From JBMNCQ01 sp049366715 (GTDB taxonomy: Bacteria > Bacillota > Peptococcia > Peptococcales > BICA1-8), in the NCBI GenBank assembly GCA_049366715.1, contig JBMNCQ010000004.1, forward strand, positions 62,001 to 126,000: a DNA stretch of 64,000 bases, read 5' to 3'. A program made the translations under genes and the position numbers. The notes under the pieces were generated by a model. It made no database searches. It was not told where the DNA came from and saw only the letters and a program-made list of their open reading frames with translations. Each line of letters starts with the position of its first letter. Positions within the stretch are counted from its first letter, which is position 1. Shown here piece after piece: positions 27,484 through 36,643 of this stretch.

Positions 27484-29049
27484 TTAATTGATAAATCCTA
27501 CGATTTTTTCCACTTCCCTCAGAATTTCTCTTCTTTTAAGCAGCTGCACGGCTCTTTTTAAATCAAGCCTTAATTCCCGGTCCTGGGTTAAAAATTCCAC
27601 TTCATTTCTTAAACACCGGTAGGCTCCGGCGGTACCGGGGGCCGGAGTGCCTCCCCTTAAATCCATACCCTGACCCGCACATATGAGTTCAATGGCCAGA
27701 ACATTTTCGGCATTTTCTACAATCTGCCGGGCCTTCCTGGCAGCGGTAGTCCCCATGCTCACATGATCCTCCTGATTTGCAGAGCTGGGAATAGAATCCA
27801 CACTGGCCGGATGGGCCAGAACTTTGTTTTCGGAAACTAAAGAAGCCGCCACATACTGGGTAATCATCAGACCTGAATTCAGGCCTCCCTCCCGGGTGAG
27901 AAAAGGCGGCAATCCACCGCTTAAAGCAGCATTAACAAGACGTTCAATTCTTCTCTCAGAAATATTGGCTAATTCCGCAACGGCAATACCCAGAAAATCC
28001 AGAGCCAAAGCCACCGGCTGTCCGTGAAAATTCCCTCCGGAGATGACTTCTCCTGTCCGGGGAAAAATAATCGGATTGTCGGTGACAGAATTAATTTCCG
28101 TCTCCAGTGCCCTGCGCACATAAGCCAAAGCATCCTTAGACGCACCATGAACCTGGGGAATACAGCGGAGAGCATAAGCATCCTGAACCCTCTCACCTTC
28201 AGCCTCCGCAATCATCTCACTGCCGGCCAGCAATTTCCGCAAATTATCCGCTACCAGTTTCTGCCCCGGATGGGGTCTGACATCTTGAATTTTTTCATCA
28301 AAGGCCAGAGTGATTCCCGCCAAGGCCTCCAGGGTCATCGCGGAAATAATATCAGCGGTTTTCGCCAGCATGAAGCCGTCATAACAGGCCAAAACCCCGA
28401 TAGCTGTCATCACCTGAGTGCCGTTGATCAACGCTAACCCTTCTTTAGCCTTTAATTTTACCGGAGTAATATCCGCCAGCTCCAAAGCTTTTGCACCGGA
28501 TATGATTTTACCCTGATAAAAGGCCTCACCCCTGCCCAACAAAACCAAAACCATATGGGCCAGAGGCGCCAGATCCCCGCTGGCCCCTAAAGAACCTTGG
28601 GCGGGAATTACCGGATGTATTCTTTTATTCAGCATAGCGACCAGTGTCTTGACAACCTCCGGCCTAATTCCGGAGAACCCTTTCACCAGGGCATTGGCCC
28701 TCAAAAGCATAACGCCCCGGACTACCTCCTCCGGCAGAGGGTCCCCTACTCCTACGGCATGACTTATAATCAGATTTTCCTGCAGAGTCTCCGTATCCTT
28801 TTCCGGGATCTGAACCGTACTGAATTTGCCAAAACCGGTCGTAACTCCATAAACAACCTGCCCCTGCTTCAGGAGCTCTTCCACCAAGGTCCGGGATCTC
28901 TCCATATTCTGTAAACCGTCCCGGGCAATCATTACTTCTTTACCGTACCGCGTTACCGAAACCACATCTTCCATCGTTAAAGAATTACCGTCTAAGATAA
29001 GGCAGTCGGCAGTTGTTTTAATTTCCTCTTTTTTTTCAGCCAGCATCAT
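27484..29049 (-). CDS. hutH: Histidine ammonia-lyase
   Basis: 521 residues from the ATG at 29049, preferred because GGAGG lies six bases upstream; the reading frame extends to 29064 without a better site. The MIO-forming Ala-Ser-Gly is in GSLGASGDLAPLAHMVL (about 150). It converts L-histidine to urocanate and ammonia. First gene of the operon hutH-hutI-ftcD-fchA-hutU. A divergent regulator gene lies 268 bases upstream. Confidence 0.95.
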   Translation of the reverse strand: MMLAEKKEEIKTTADCLILDGNSLTMEDVVSVTRYGKEVMIARDGLQNMERSRTLVEELLKQGQVVYGVTTGFGKFSTVQIPEKDTETLQENLIISHAVGVGDPLPEEVVRGVMLLRANALVKGFSGIRPEVVKTLVAMLNKRIHPVIPAQGSLGASGDLAPLAHMVLVLLGRGEAFYQGKIISGAKALELADITPVKLKAKEGLALINGTQVMTAIGVLACYDGFMLAKTADIISAMTLEALAGITLAFDEKIQDVRPHPGQKLVADNLRKLLAGSEMIAEAEGERVQDAYALRCIPQVHGASKDALAYVRRALETEINSVTDNPIIFPRTGEVISGGNFHGQPVALALDFLGIAVAELANISERRIERLVNAALSGGLPPFLTREGGLNSGLMITQYVAASLVSENKVLAHPASVDSIPSSANQEDHVSMGTTAARKARQIVENAENVLAIELICAGQGMDLRGGTPAPGTAGAYRCLRNEVEFLTQDRELRLDLKRAVQLLKRREILREVEKIVGFIN

Positions 29050-29249
29050 TTTATCCTCCATCACTAAGCTCTCAGCATTATAACCTGCTCCGCTTTAAAC
29101 AGTCCCAAGCTTCCTGAAATTTATGTAAGCTAAATGCGCCGAAACCATAGGCACTCTTGTTTATTATTATAGACATTTATTGTGATTTTGTAAAGTATTA
29201 TGTACAATCCATTCTTTCTTCCGCCCTTTTTTTGCTGCAAAATAAAAAA

Positions 29250-29278
29250 TTGAACAGAATACTTGACTGTTGTATACT
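29250..29278 (+). promoter_or_regulatory. Promoter of the XRE-cupin regulator
   Basis: TTGAAC (29250-29255), a 17-base spacer, TATACT (29273-29278). The start codon is 39 bases downstream of the -10. Confidence 0.65.
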
Positions 29279-29316
29279 TAATGCAGAGAATTATTTACAG
29301 GAAACGAGGAAAAAAT

Positions 29317-29889
29317 ATGTTGATTGGCAAGACTTTAAAAAGGCTGAGAGTAGAAAAGAAGTTATCAATCAGGGATCTGGCAGCGAAAACCGAACTTTCC
29401 CCTGCAGCCTTAAGCAACATTGAAAGGGATATTAACAGCCCCACCCTGGCATCCTTGGCAAAAATTTGCGAAGCCCTTGATATTCATATGGTGGATTTGC
29501 TGCAGCTAAATGAAAATGACGATAAGGAAAAAATCCTTTTCAAAAAAAGTGAACGTAAAACCTTAGAAATTTCCGGAGAATCCAACATAAAATATGAGCT
29601 GATTTCTAATCCCAAGAATAATTTCAAACTACTGGCCATCACCATGGACCCGGAATGTAATTACGGTTATATCTCCCAGTCCTTCCCCAGCGACGAGATT
29701 GCCTTAGTCATCCGGGGGACAATGGAATTAATGCTGGAGGAGGAATTATATCTTTTGGAAGAAGGAGACACTATTTATCTTAAAGCAGGCTCCCGCTATC
29801 AATACCGCAACGCAGGGACTGAAACCTGTCTTAGTATCTGGGCCGTACAGGGAATAAATAAGTTAGAGACTCTGCTGGAAATGGAATAA
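29317..29889 (+). CDS. XRE family regulator with C-terminal cupin sensor
   Basis: 190 residues from the ATG at 29317, which has GAGGAAAA upstream; the frame is open to 29263 but without a ribosome site. Helix-turn-helix at about 5-60 (LSIRDLAAKTELSPAALSNIERDINSP, typical of the SinR/PuuR style) and a cupin barrel at about 105-185. Such proteins sense a small molecule in the cupin and control nearby catabolic genes. It lies divergent to hutH and convergent to the symporter gene, so it may regulate histidine degradation, the symporter block, or both. Confidence 0.85.
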   Translation: MLIGKTLKRLRVEKKLSIRDLAAKTELSPAALSNIERDINSPTLASLAKICEALDIHMVDLLQLNENDDKEKILFKKSERKTLEISGESNIKYELISNPKNNFKLLAITMDPECNYGYISQSFPSDEIALVIRGTMELMLEEELYLLEEGDTIYLKAGSRYQYRNAGTETCLSIWAVQGINKLETLLEME

Positions 29890-29897
29890 TATTTATA

Positions 29898-29926
29898 CAG
29901 AGCCACAGCAACTGCTATGGCTCTGT
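29898..29926. terminator. Bidirectional terminator
   Basis: ACAGAGCCA stem, extended by AGCA/GCT pairing, with its complement, lying between the converging XRE-cupin and symporter genes. Confidence 0.75.
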
Positions 29927-29951
29927 TTCCTTTAATTACCGCAAATATTCT

Positions 29952-31409
29952 TTAGGATAAACTTGTATCCTGCTTCTGCTTAACAGAAAATTCTTCGATA
30001 AAACCTAAGTGGATAAGGGTCGTCCGCTCAATACCGGGGAAGATTATTGCACCGATAAGTAAAGCAATTAGAGAGAAAATCCCGCCGATCATTACCGGAC
30101 CGAAGCCAAGTGGTGCCCAGCCCAGATAACCGATTAACCAGCCGATAAATCCGGCCAGCATTCCGGCAAAACCGGCATTCCGGCCCACTCGGGGGACAAA
30201 AAATCCGGCCAGGACCGGCAGACCTAAAACAGCACCTAAGATATCGGCACTTATCACCCAGATATCAAACATACTGGGAGCGGCAAAAACAAAGATCAAA
30301 ACAGCAATACCGAAAATAAAGGTAGCCAGTTTGGAAACTTTCAGCAATTCCTCATCCGAGGCCTGCGGTCTTAGTACTCCCTGCCAGAGATCTCTGACAA
30401 AGTGAGTAGAAGGTACCAAAAGACACGCCGAAGCGGTGCTCATGATAATAGATACCAAACAGGCCAGGACAACGCCGCCGATCCAGGGATTCAAATATTT
30501 AACAACCATGATGGGGAATAGCTGTTCAGATTGAGCAATATCCGGAAGCAGGACCTTACCTGCAAAGCCGATAACAAAGATGCATAATTCTACGAAAACA
30601 AAGCCCAGGGCCATATAGGCAATCCCTTTGCTGGCGGCTCTTTTATCTTTGGCTGCGAAGGAACGCTGCCACCAGTCCTGCATGGGAATGACGCCCAGGA
30701 AGAATACCATGAACCAGGTTAAGGCCTGGCCGGGTGTAACATAACCGGTAAAACTGAAATGTTCCGGAGGTACGGCAGCCATAATTCCGGAAAATCCCCC
30801 GGCCTTAGCCAGAACAATAGGAGCCATCACAGCTACCCCTAATACCGTTAAACACCCTTGAAACACTTCCGTAATGGCAACAGACCACAAACCACCCCAG
30901 GAGGTATAAAATATCGTTACAACGGCACATAAAACTACCGCATAATTATAAGGAATTCCCACAATGGTTTCAATGATCCTGCCCATCCCCATATACTGAA
31001 AAGCAGTTATCGCCATAAAGGCAAACCACATCAAAGCACCGGTTAAATAACGGCTGGCTTTGTTATATCTTAGTTCCACAAAATCCGCCACCGTATAAAT
31101 TCCTGCCCTCATCCCCATTTGCTGGATCTTGCCGGCCAGAAAAAGACCGATAAAAGCAAATACAATAGTCTGACCAATGGTAAACCAGGCCTGGGACAAG
31201 CCCCGGGTCCAAACCCAGGAAGTAGTGCCGATGGTGGTACCGGCGCCGATATAAGTCGCCAGCATACAGAGCAGGACAATGATTAAGCTAAACCGGCGGC
31301 CCCCCACCATAAAATCCTCACTGGTTTTCGTTTCTTTTCTCCCGTAATACAATCCGATCACAATAGTAACTGCAAAATATAATAGCATCATCGTCAAAGC
31401 AATATTCAT
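29952..31409 (-). CDS. Sodium:solute symporter (SSS family)
   Basis: 485 residues from the ATG at 31409, which has GGAGGAAA upstream. About 13 membrane helices; the TM1-TM2 region (YYGRKETKTSEDFMVGGRRFS) is the family signature of PanF/PutP-like carriers. It imports an organic solute with sodium. It lies downstream of the epimerase and D-aminoacylase on the same strand, with about 140 bases between, so an amino acid or N-acyl amino acid is the likely cargo; histidine is possible given the hut operon on its other side. Confidence 0.88.
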   Translation of the reverse strand: MNIALTMMLLYFAVTIVIGLYYGRKETKTSEDFMVGGRRFSLIIVLLCMLATYIGAGTTIGTTSWVWTRGLSQAWFTIGQTIVFAFIGLFLAGKIQQMGMRAGIYTVADFVELRYNKASRYLTGALMWFAFMAITAFQYMGMGRIIETIVGIPYNYAVVLCAVVTIFYTSWGGLWSVAITEVFQGCLTVLGVAVMAPIVLAKAGGFSGIMAAVPPEHFSFTGYVTPGQALTWFMVFFLGVIPMQDWWQRSFAAKDKRAASKGIAYMALGFVFVELCIFVIGFAGKVLLPDIAQSEQLFPIMVVKYLNPWIGGVVLACLVSIIMSTASACLLVPSTHFVRDLWQGVLRPQASDEELLKVSKLATFIFGIAVLIFVFAAPSMFDIWVISADILGAVLGLPVLAGFFVPRVGRNAGFAGMLAGFIGWLIGYLGWAPLGFGPVMIGGIFSLIALLIGAIIFPGIERTTLIHLGFIEEFSVKQKQDTSLS

Positions 31410-31550
31410 ACATTTTCCTCCAAACATTTTAGATTTTCCTAAAAATAACTGCCTGGTCTTTTATTTACATACTCTAAAATGGTCCCCACGGTTCTTGAAA
31501 AATTTCTCACCCTCTTCCTTTTTATTTTTAACGATTCCCGGCTTTTCATT

Positions 31551-32387
31551 TTACGGGGAATATCTAAAACAACAGTCCGCTAAAGAATGATCATCAATAA
31601 GTACCGTACCCTCACAAGTGAAAAAGACATCGGTGGAAATAAAATTTTTGTCCCTTATTTCAACATTAATTATTCCTCCGGGCTGGCGAACTTGCAAAGT
31701 CCCCGTATTCCGGAGATCGCCGGCAAGATATATCCCCAGAGCCAGGCTTCCTGTCCCGCAGGCTTGTTCGAAGACCCTGCTGCCGGTATCCCGGACATAG
31801 ACATAGGGTAATATCTCATATTGGCCTTCGCCCTTTTTGCGGTAAGGAATAATACCCAGGGCTTTTTCGGCAGTTTTATCCTGAATCGTCGCAACCATTT
31901 GCTCATAACCCTCTCTGGAAGGCCAATAATCCGTGACAAAGTGGCAGATCCCCGGAAGTTGCACCAGACAACCTGTAACTTTCAGATCACCCGCCTCCAG
32001 CTCCATTTTCTCCATTTTTGAAGGAGCCGGCATTTCCGCTTTAATCTGCAAGATATTCTTAGCTTTAAATCTCGTTTGACATACCAGCGGACCGTTAACC
32101 CCGGAAGATTCCAAAAGGAAACCTCCTTCCGGACAAATCCCTTTATATAGTCCCAAAGCCGCTGCCGCCAGTACTCCATTGCCGCAGAACTCTCCTCCCG
32201 ACATTTCCAGGCGCAAACAAGCTTGGGAAGTTTGGGGAGGTACAATAAAACCGACCTGCTCCGCATTTAAATATTCATAACTCATAACGACCTTAGCTAT
32301 CTCCGGATAACAGGCCGGATCTACATAATCGGTAATAAGAACGGTCAGATTTTGAGCCGGACTGATTTTGACAAAGTTTAATTTCAT
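31551..32387 (-). CDS. DapF-fold amino-acid epimerase/racemase (PLP-independent), diaminopimelate epimerase-like
   Basis: 278 residues from the ATG at 32387, one base after the D-aminoacylase stop, so translation is coupled. Both catalytic cysteines of the two-base DapF mechanism are present, in GGEFCGNGVLAAAA (about residue 72) and FEQACGTGSLALG (about 218). The N-terminal half differs from true DapF (KISPAQNLTVLITDYV instead of the usual GNDF motif), suggesting another substrate, as for the histidine racemase CntK or PhzF-type isomerases. Next to a D-aminoacylase, it probably turns the released D-amino acid into the L form. The substrate is inferred. Confidence 0.68.
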   Translation of the reverse strand: MKLNFVKISPAQNLTVLITDYVDPACYPEIAKVVMSYEYLNAEQVGFIVPPQTSQACLRLEMSGGEFCGNGVLAAAALGLYKGICPEGGFLLESSGVNGPLVCQTRFKAKNILQIKAEMPAPSKMEKMELEAGDLKVTGCLVQLPGICHFVTDYWPSREGYEQMVATIQDKTAEKALGIIPYRKKGEGQYEILPYVYVRDTGSRVFEQACGTGSLALGIYLAGDLRNTGTLQVRQPGGIINVEIRDKNFISTDVFFTCEGTVLIDDHSLADCCFRYSP

Positions 32388-32388
32388 G

Positions 32389-33825
32389 CTAGCTTTCCCC
32401 TTCCAGTGAACACTGCTTTCCTTTCCCTGCAATTTCCCGGGCAAATCTTTCCCCAGCTTCGGCCGTGTAGACAACCCGCCCCCCGACTACCACATACCTA
32501 ATTCCCCGGGACGGAAGGGCACAGGCATCCGCACCATATTCTCCCCTCTCTCTAAGGTCAGCAAGGTCAAAAATTGTGATATCGGCATCTTTGCCAACCT
32601 GGAGACGTCCTTTGGAGAATAATTTTAAACGGTTAGCCGGCTCAATTGTCATCTTTCTTAAAGCCGTTTTTAAATCCAAGAGCCCCCGGTCCTGCACGAA
32701 AAGACGCAGGAACCTGGCTGTGGTCCCGGTACTGCGGGGATGACCCTCAATCTGTCCGGTGACACGATCTTTAGTCATTAAGGCATCGCTGCCCAGAAAA
32801 ACAAACGGATTTTGCAGAGCTTCTTCAATTGCGTTCCACGGAGTAGCATTATGACAGACTACAGTTGTATCTTCCGTCAGCTCCCGTAATTCTTCATAAA
32901 GCTCCGGGGTGCATCGTTGCCCCGCCCAGGGTCCGGTGACGATTTCCAAGTCACCGTAAGTAAAGTTATAAATATTAAAAGGATCCCCATCAAAAACTGC
33001 CGATTGGATCCCCGTTGCCCAAGCATCATAAGGGTACATATCTCCTTTGATATCAAACCCCTCATGGTTCATATATTCTATTGACTGTAAAGCATTTTGC
33101 AGATTATCCCCGCCGTAAACATTAGCAGCCAGATGGGAAAGCTGCAGCCTGACACCGGTGGCTTTAGCGATTTCCAGCATCTCCTCCACCGTCTCCCGGG
33201 CTTTGGCTGGATAATCGTAACGCATATGTACTGCTACAAAGCCGTCATATTCTTTAACGATTTTAGCCATCTCCAACATCTCCGGACCGGTAGTCCCCGG
33301 TGCATATTGCAAACCGAAAGAAATTCCCGGAAAACCTAGTTCCATGCCTTCTTTCACCATCTTTTTCAAAGCATCCATTTCTCCCGGTCCCGGTGTTTCA
33401 TAGCGGCCGATCCCCAGCCATTGCCGCAGGGAGCTATAACCGATAAGGCTAAAATAATTGAGCAGGAAAGGAGTTTTTTGGACTCGTTCTAAATAAGGTC
33501 TAAAAGGATAAGCGCCGATTCCGCAATTCCCCCCTACCATAGTGGTTACTCCTGAACTTAATAAAGCATCCGCGGTTTGAGTGGGGAGACCCTCGTGCCC
33601 TTCATCAGCAGTAGGTGCAGAAAGAGCAAAATCTTCATGGGCATGAATATCAATAAAACCCGGTGCCACAATGCACCCGCTGCCATCGATAACTTCCCTT
33701 CCCGTTAACTTTTCTTTACTAATGGCTGCGATCATTCCGGATTTGATCCCAATTGATAAATACGCATCAGTCCCTTTTTCCGGATCAATTACTCTCCCCT
33801 TTTCCACAACCAGATCATATTCCAT
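32389..33825 (-). CDS. N-acyl-D-amino-acid deacylase (D-aminoacylase) family amidohydrolase
   Basis: 478 residues. Metal-site HAH in GFIDIHAHEDF (about 60), GGNCGIG, a histidine in RLQLSHLAANVYG and a late Asp in FLGSDALMTKDR fit the D-aminoacylase branch of amidohydrolases. It should remove an acyl group from N-acyl-D-amino acids; related enzymes cleave D-glutamate or hydantoin-like compounds. It is the first gene of the block deacylase-epimerase-symporter. The ATG follows AGGAGGAAT. Confidence 0.8.
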   Translation of the reverse strand: MEYDLVVEKGRVIDPEKGTDAYLSIGIKSGMIAAISKEKLTGREVIDGSGCIVAPGFIDIHAHEDFALSAPTADEGHEGLPTQTADALLSSGVTTMVGGNCGIGAYPFRPYLERVQKTPFLLNYFSLIGYSSLRQWLGIGRYETPGPGEMDALKKMVKEGMELGFPGISFGLQYAPGTTGPEMLEMAKIVKEYDGFVAVHMRYDYPAKARETVEEMLEIAKATGVRLQLSHLAANVYGGDNLQNALQSIEYMNHEGFDIKGDMYPYDAWATGIQSAVFDGDPFNIYNFTYGDLEIVTGPWAGQRCTPELYEELRELTEDTTVVCHNATPWNAIEEALQNPFVFLGSDALMTKDRVTGQIEGHPRSTGTTARFLRLFVQDRGLLDLKTALRKMTIEPANRLKLFSKGRLQVGKDADITIFDLADLRERGEYGADACALPSRGIRYVVVGGRVVYTAEAGERFAREIAGKGKQCSLEGES

Positions 33826-34033
33826 CTAATTCCTCCTCTTATGTAATTTTCCAAGGATCCTTATTTTTACTTTCTGTCTCTTTTAAACAATCCGGCATTT
33901 GCCAATAAATAGAATCTATTTTGTATATTATAATAAACGCTTTTGCTATTTTTGTCAATTATAATTTACTAAATATGCTGTAAATTCTCAAAAACAGCCT
34001 TCATACAAAATTCACTTAGTTTTCAGCACAAAT
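33826..34033. other. AT-rich spacer upstream of the D-aminoacylase gene
   Basis: It presumably contains the promoter of the deacylase block. I saw no clear operator or RNA structure before the terminator at 34034. Confidence 0.4.
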
Positions 34034-34070
34034 AAAATGGCTAAAGAATGCCATATTCTTTAGCCATTTT
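34034..34070. terminator. Intrinsic terminator
   Basis: 16-bp stem AAAATGGCTAAAGAAT with a 5-base loop; A- and T-rich ends allow function in either direction. It serves the HD phosphohydrolase gene ending at 34158. Confidence 0.8.
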
Positions 34071-34157
34071 ATTCATAACCTTTTAAGCAGCATACCGTCT
34101 AAAATACTCCCGAAAAGTAAGCAGGGCTATTTACCCTCCGCAACTATTCCTTTTCCA

Positions 34158-34729
34158 TTATTTCTTCATCCCTAAACAATCCCCCTGCTCTTGTTTATTC
34201 GTTATCTTTTCAAATATTGTCAAAAATTCTTGTTCTACTTCAGGAAAACTTCTGGAGGTAAAATCATACTCTATTGCCTTATGGGGCGGTATATTAAAAA
34301 ATTTAACATCCATTAATTCTTGAAACTCATAGTACAGGAGAGTATCATCAACATCTTCAATCTGCTTTTTCTCTTCTTTCGCTAAGTCCCCCAGTCCAAA
34401 TTTACTATAGATAAGATTCTGCAGTTTTTCTTCAATAGCAATATATTCCGGGAGATTACACTTTACAGGTCTTGTTACATCAGCCAGATAGCTCTCGCTG
34501 GCATCATGCAGCAGACATCCCAGCTGCACCTTTTCCGGGTATTTTCTGCCCCGAGCCTCTTTAAAACAATTTATAGAGTGTTGGGCAACCGAATAAAAAT
34601 GCCGGAAATGTCCATTGGCCCTGGTCATTAAGGACAAAGAGTGGGCAATATCTGTGATTTCGATATCTTCCTTTACAGGCTCTACGGGAAAAACTTTTTC
34701 TTTGTATAAGTCAAAATATAGTCAGACAT
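34158..34729 (-). pseudogene. HD-domain phosphohydrolase (YfbR-like) with a frameshift near its N-terminus
   Basis: The body (34637 to 34158, 159 residues) is an HD phosphohydrolase: SVAQHSINC, LLHDASESYLADVTRPVK and a late EVDD-like IEDVDDTLLYYE. The expected start lies upstream in another frame: an ATG at 34729 behind GGGAGG reads MSDYILTYTKKKFFP and then hits TAG at 34684. The next frame continues at once as VEPVKEDIEITDIAHSLSLM, the normal family sequence. One base seems to be missing in the C run at 34686-34688. A product starting at the internal ATG 34637 would keep the metal-binding HD residues but lose about 37 residues. A sequencing error cannot be excluded. Confidence 0.75.
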
Positions 34730-34957
34730 ATTCCTGCCCTCCCATCTAAAGTTGCTTCCTTCTTAAGGATACCTTAGCACCCGGACTTGTATACCTCTGC
34801 AATCTAAAATTTTGCCTCTTAAAACCACGCTTAATCTCATTCAAAAAAACTTTATCCCAGCGTAAAAGTTTTTATATTTTAAAAAAATATCTCCCGGCAA
34901 CCATTTACATTTTTCAGATACTGCCGGCCGGACATCATTTTCCCCTATCGTTATTCT

Positions 34958-34993
34958 AAAGGGCCCCCTGCCGCTGTTGGCAGGGGGCCCTTT
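34958..34993 (-). terminator. GC-rich terminator after the M81 peptidase gene
   Basis: 15-bp stem AAAGGGCCCCCTGCC with a 6-base loop, about 47 bases after the stop codon of the leftward M81 gene. The T run is short. Confidence 0.75.
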
Positions 34994-35039
34994 GTTAAAT
35001 TTGCCGGAAATAATTTAAACGATATGGATTCCTAGTATT

Positions 35040-36515
35040 TTAGATCTCATCCAGGGGGAAAATCGGGCGCCGTACTTTCTGATAGATAAAGTGACGCAGA
35101 TTAGGACTTGCAAAACCCGGGCAGTCTACCTCCAATATTTCCTTAGCCAGAGATTCAAAGGCCGCTCTAAAATGTCCCCTGGATTTGATGACCAATATTT
35201 TCTTTTCGGCAGGATTAATCCCGATATGCCGAAATATTTCGGGATCATTAGGGGCAGCCCGGTTTTCTGTTACAAGCAAATCTACTCCTTGTATTTGTAA
35301 ATGAGCGGTTTTGCCTAAATTGATTTTAACCCCTGTTTGCATCGGACCCTTATTAAAAAACATTCCGTCCGTCAAAGCCTTAACCCTGGCCGTACATTCT
35401 AGCGGGCCACCATATTCAGGAGCAGTTTTACCGCCTACCGCCACTGATAATTCAGCTCCGGGTCCTGCCTGAAAAGCTTTCGCAACAGTTTCATCATCAA
35501 CGATCAAGGCAAAACCGACATTTGGGGCACCGGACTTTAAGATTTCTTCCAAAAGCCTGGTGGTATCACCCGAACCGCCTCCGCCGGGATTATCCCCCAC
35601 ATCAGCAAGGATAATGGGGCCTTCTGCGGCGCCCAGTGCATATTTTACAGCCGTATCCGGCTGCCAGAGTTCCTTCAAAAATTGCTCCCTTATTTGCCAG
35701 GCTTTACCGGCGATCTCCTTAGCTGCCTGCAAACCCGCAGAAGATTCACCATTGGTCAGAACCACTACCGACAGGCCGGCAAACTCAACATCAGCAAAGG
35801 GGAACCCTCCGAAGACAGATACATTCCTAATAGCAGGCCTTTGCTCATAAGCTGCGGCCTCTTGAAAAAGCTCTACCAACGGACCTTCGGCAGTTCTCAT
35901 ATTGATTGTGGGGGCCAGCATTCCTGCTTGACAATAATACATTACAGGGCTTAAATTCCCCTGCCAGATATCAACTATAGCCTGAAAAGCTTCCTGGGCC
36001 CTTTCATACATATCCACGTGGGGATTGGTATCATAGCCAAAAAGGCAGTCGGCATTCTTCACCATTGTTTCAGTGATATTGGCATGTAAATCCAAAGTAC
36101 ATACGATAGGGATCTGAGCACCAACAGCGGCACGGATTTTTTTCAGCAGTTCCCCTTCCCCGTCATCGACATGTTCGGCAACCATAGCCCCGTGGAGGGA
36201 TAAGGCAATTCCATCCAGGCCTTGCGGAATGCTATCATTAATTACCTTTAGTAAGGCACCGGTTAAATATTCATATGCTTCTTCCGTAACCTTGCCGGAA
36301 GGGGTAGCATCTGCAGCTACGGCAGGGATTAATTCGACTCCTTCCTTCCAGGCTGCATCAATAAACCCTCCTATACTCGTCCGGGTTCCGGAAAAACGGT
36401 TGACAATCTCTTCCTTAAAAGCCAGGGAACGTTTAGCAAACTGCTGCAAATCGGTTTTTAGCGGAAGAAATGTATTGGTTTCATGCTTAAATTCTGCAAT
36501 CAGGACCCGTTTCAC
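35040..36515 (-). CDS. M81 family metallopeptidase (MlrC-like)
   Basis: 491 residues, full length for the MlrC family: it starts RVLIAEFKHETNTFLP, has GIALSLHGAMVAEHVDDGEGELL, a metal-site CTLDLHANIT (about 145) and later ADVGDNPGGGGSGDT (about 305). The start is GTG at 36515 behind AGGAGGG. MlrC cleaves linearised microcystin, but most relatives probably act on other small peptides or amides. Here it is followed by DcuC and M20 genes, so breakdown of an imported amidated dicarboxylate or peptide is plausible. Confidence 0.85.
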   Translation of the reverse strand: MKRVLIAEFKHETNTFLPLKTDLQQFAKRSLAFKEEIVNRFSGTRTSIGGFIDAAWKEGVELIPAVAADATPSGKVTEEAYEYLTGALLKVINDSIPQGLDGIALSLHGAMVAEHVDDGEGELLKKIRAAVGAQIPIVCTLDLHANITETMVKNADCLFGYDTNPHVDMYERAQEAFQAIVDIWQGNLSPVMYYCQAGMLAPTINMRTAEGPLVELFQEAAAYEQRPAIRNVSVFGGFPFADVEFAGLSVVVLTNGESSAGLQAAKEIAGKAWQIREQFLKELWQPDTAVKYALGAAEGPIILADVGDNPGGGGSGDTTRLLEEILKSGAPNVGFALIVDDETVAKAFQAGPGAELSVAVGGKTAPEYGGPLECTARVKALTDGMFFNKGPMQTGVKINLGKTAHLQIQGVDLLVTENRAAPNDPEIFRHIGINPAEKKILVIKSRGHFRAAFESLAKEILEVDCPGFASPNLRHFIYQKVRRPIFPLDEI

Positions 36516-36643
36516 AATAGATAGACCCTCCTTTTATTCTGCAGTAAATTCAGCTCTCTTCCTGTCTTTTATTAATTATCTTCAACGGAGACGGGCCAAA
36601 TTACTGGCCGGGCACTACTCTCAACACCCTTATCTCCGGCTCT

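Noticed and set aside
34682..34694. Programmed -1 frameshifting in the HD phosphohydrolase gene
   Set aside because: The site is G TTT TTC, not an X XXY YYZ heptamer, and no downstream stimulatory structure was evident. A simple base deletion is the better explanation.
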